A stretch of 33,947 nt of DNA from Candidatus Peregrinibacteria bacterium CG10_big_fil_rev_8_21_14_0_10_42_8. GTDB taxonomy: Bacteria > Patescibacteriota > Gracilibacteria > Peribacterales > Peribacteraceae. The stretch covers positions 1 to 33,947 of the forward strand of contig PFDQ01000038.1 in assembly GCA_002772815.1 (NCBI GenBank), given 5' to 3'. Each line of letters opens with the position of its first letter. Within the stretch, counting starts at the first letter, position 1. Below, piece after piece: positions 33,192 through 33,947 of the stretch. The position numbers and the translations under genes are program-made. The notes under the pieces are model-generated. The model was given only the letters and a program-made list of their open reading frames with translations. It made no database searches and was not told the DNA's origin.

Positions 33192-33947
33192 ATGATCACT
33201 GCACGAAGCACACCAAACATCGCGCTTATAAAATACTGGGGTAACCGCCATGAAGAGTTTCGGTTGTGCGCAGGGGAATCCACTTCTATGACACTCGACG
33301 GTCCATACGTCGATGTCTCTGTCGACTATGCAGACCGATTTAATGTTAGTTCAAACACAAAAGAAATGAATGCTGAATCAAAAAAGCGTTTTCAAAAAAC
33401 TATCGAACTGATTCAGGCGTATCTGGCTACCATAGACAATATCGACCTTTCACGTATTTCTATTGATATAGAATCTCATATACCACCAAGTATTGGTCTC
33501 GCCTCCTCTGCTGCAGTCTTCTCTGGTTTGTCGAAAGCAATTGCAGGACTCGTGGAAATCCCACTTTCTGATGAGCAGATAAGTGTAATGGCTCGGCTTG
33601 GTTCTGGCTCGGCTGCACGAAGTATATTTGGAGGATATAGTGCCATTGCTAATGAGGAAAATATGTTTATCGATGGGTCAAAGGGATGGCAAATCGCAGA
33701 TGAACACCACTGGACATTACATGACATCATTATTGTTCCAAGTACCAAAGAGAAAAAAGTAGGCTCTACAGAAGGGCACGCGAATGCCGCAACAAGCCGT
33801 CATTTTCTGCAGCGCTTACAGGACATTAAAGAGTACAGACAACAAGACTGTATAAATGCCATTCTTCGTAAGGACTTCGAGAAACTCCAACGCGTAGCAG
33901 AAGAAGACTGCATGAATATGCACCTCTGCATGCAAACACAGACCCCA
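33192..33947 (+). CDS. mvaD: diphosphomevalonate decarboxylase-like, truncated by window edge (not in supplied ORF track)
   Basis: Open through 252 codons: ARSTPNIALIKYWGNRHEEFRLCAGESTSMTLDGPYVDV; PPSIGLASSAAVFSGLSKAI; ARLGSGSAARSIFGGYSAI. Confidence 0.88.
   Translation, partial: MITARSTPNIALIKYWGNRHEEFRLCAGESTSMTLDGPYVDVSVDYADRFNVSSNTKEMNAESKKRFQKTIELIQAYLATIDNIDLSRISIDIESHIPPSIGLASSAAVFSGLSKAIAGLVEIPLSDEQISVMARLGSGSAARSIFGGYSAIANEENMFIDGSKGWQIADEHHWTLHDIIIVPSTKEKKVGSTEGHANAATSRHFLQRLQDIKEYRQQDCINAILRKDFEKLQRVAEEDCMNMHLCMQTQTP

Noticed and set aside
33192-33947. ORF 33476..33748 (-) and 33062..33244 (+) from the track as real genes
   Set aside because: They overlap the clearly recognisable mvaD-like and kinase frames on other frames/strands.
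1-33947. Alternative genetic code (UGA = Gly, code 25), suggested by CPR affiliation and tRNA-Gly
   Set aside because: UGA terminates several well-defined ORFs (8261, 24069, 20320), and the tRNA-Gly anticodon is TCC, not TCA.
1-33947. CRISPR arrays or cas genes
   Set aside because: No regularly spaced direct repeats or Cas-like proteins seen.

Overview
The window looks like a chromosomal segment of a Patescibacteria/CPR-type bacterium (inferred from gene content; Peregrinibacteria-like is a guess). UGA is used as a stop (e.g. ends of the ORFs at 8261 and 24069), so it is not a code-25 lineage. The flanks are mostly housekeeping: tRNA-Lys, GT4 glycosyltransferase, ruvB, rplK, rplA, dus, AI-2E transporter, ClpB/ClpC, PrgI/TraC-like pair, S1 protein, HIT, YidD, ABC-F, cold-shock protein, MscS, idi, uppS, GHMP kinase, and an mvaD-like gene running off the right edge. 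Embedded at about 17.07-24.74 kb is what I read as a tRNA-Gly-associated integrative element. It has a compact minus-strand operon ending in a large serine recombinase. The recombinase overlaps an AAA+/winged-helix ATPase gene by 1 nt (TAATG), and its last codons and stop lie inside the 3' end of tRNA-Gly. The element also carries several orphan ORFs (two short ones absent from the ORF track), an SLH-domain secreted protein divergent from an XRE regulator with an operator-like palindrome, and a motif (RGACASAAnnTCCTAG) repeated in intergenic spaces. A candidate 8-bp direct repeat (ACCCGCTC) marks the two ends. Other observations: several predicted leaderless transcripts (-10 box 6-8 nt before ATG), a 48-aa lysine-rich protein absent from the ORF track, and an amphipathic-repeat membrane protein. 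All family assignments come from reading motifs by eye; no searches were run.
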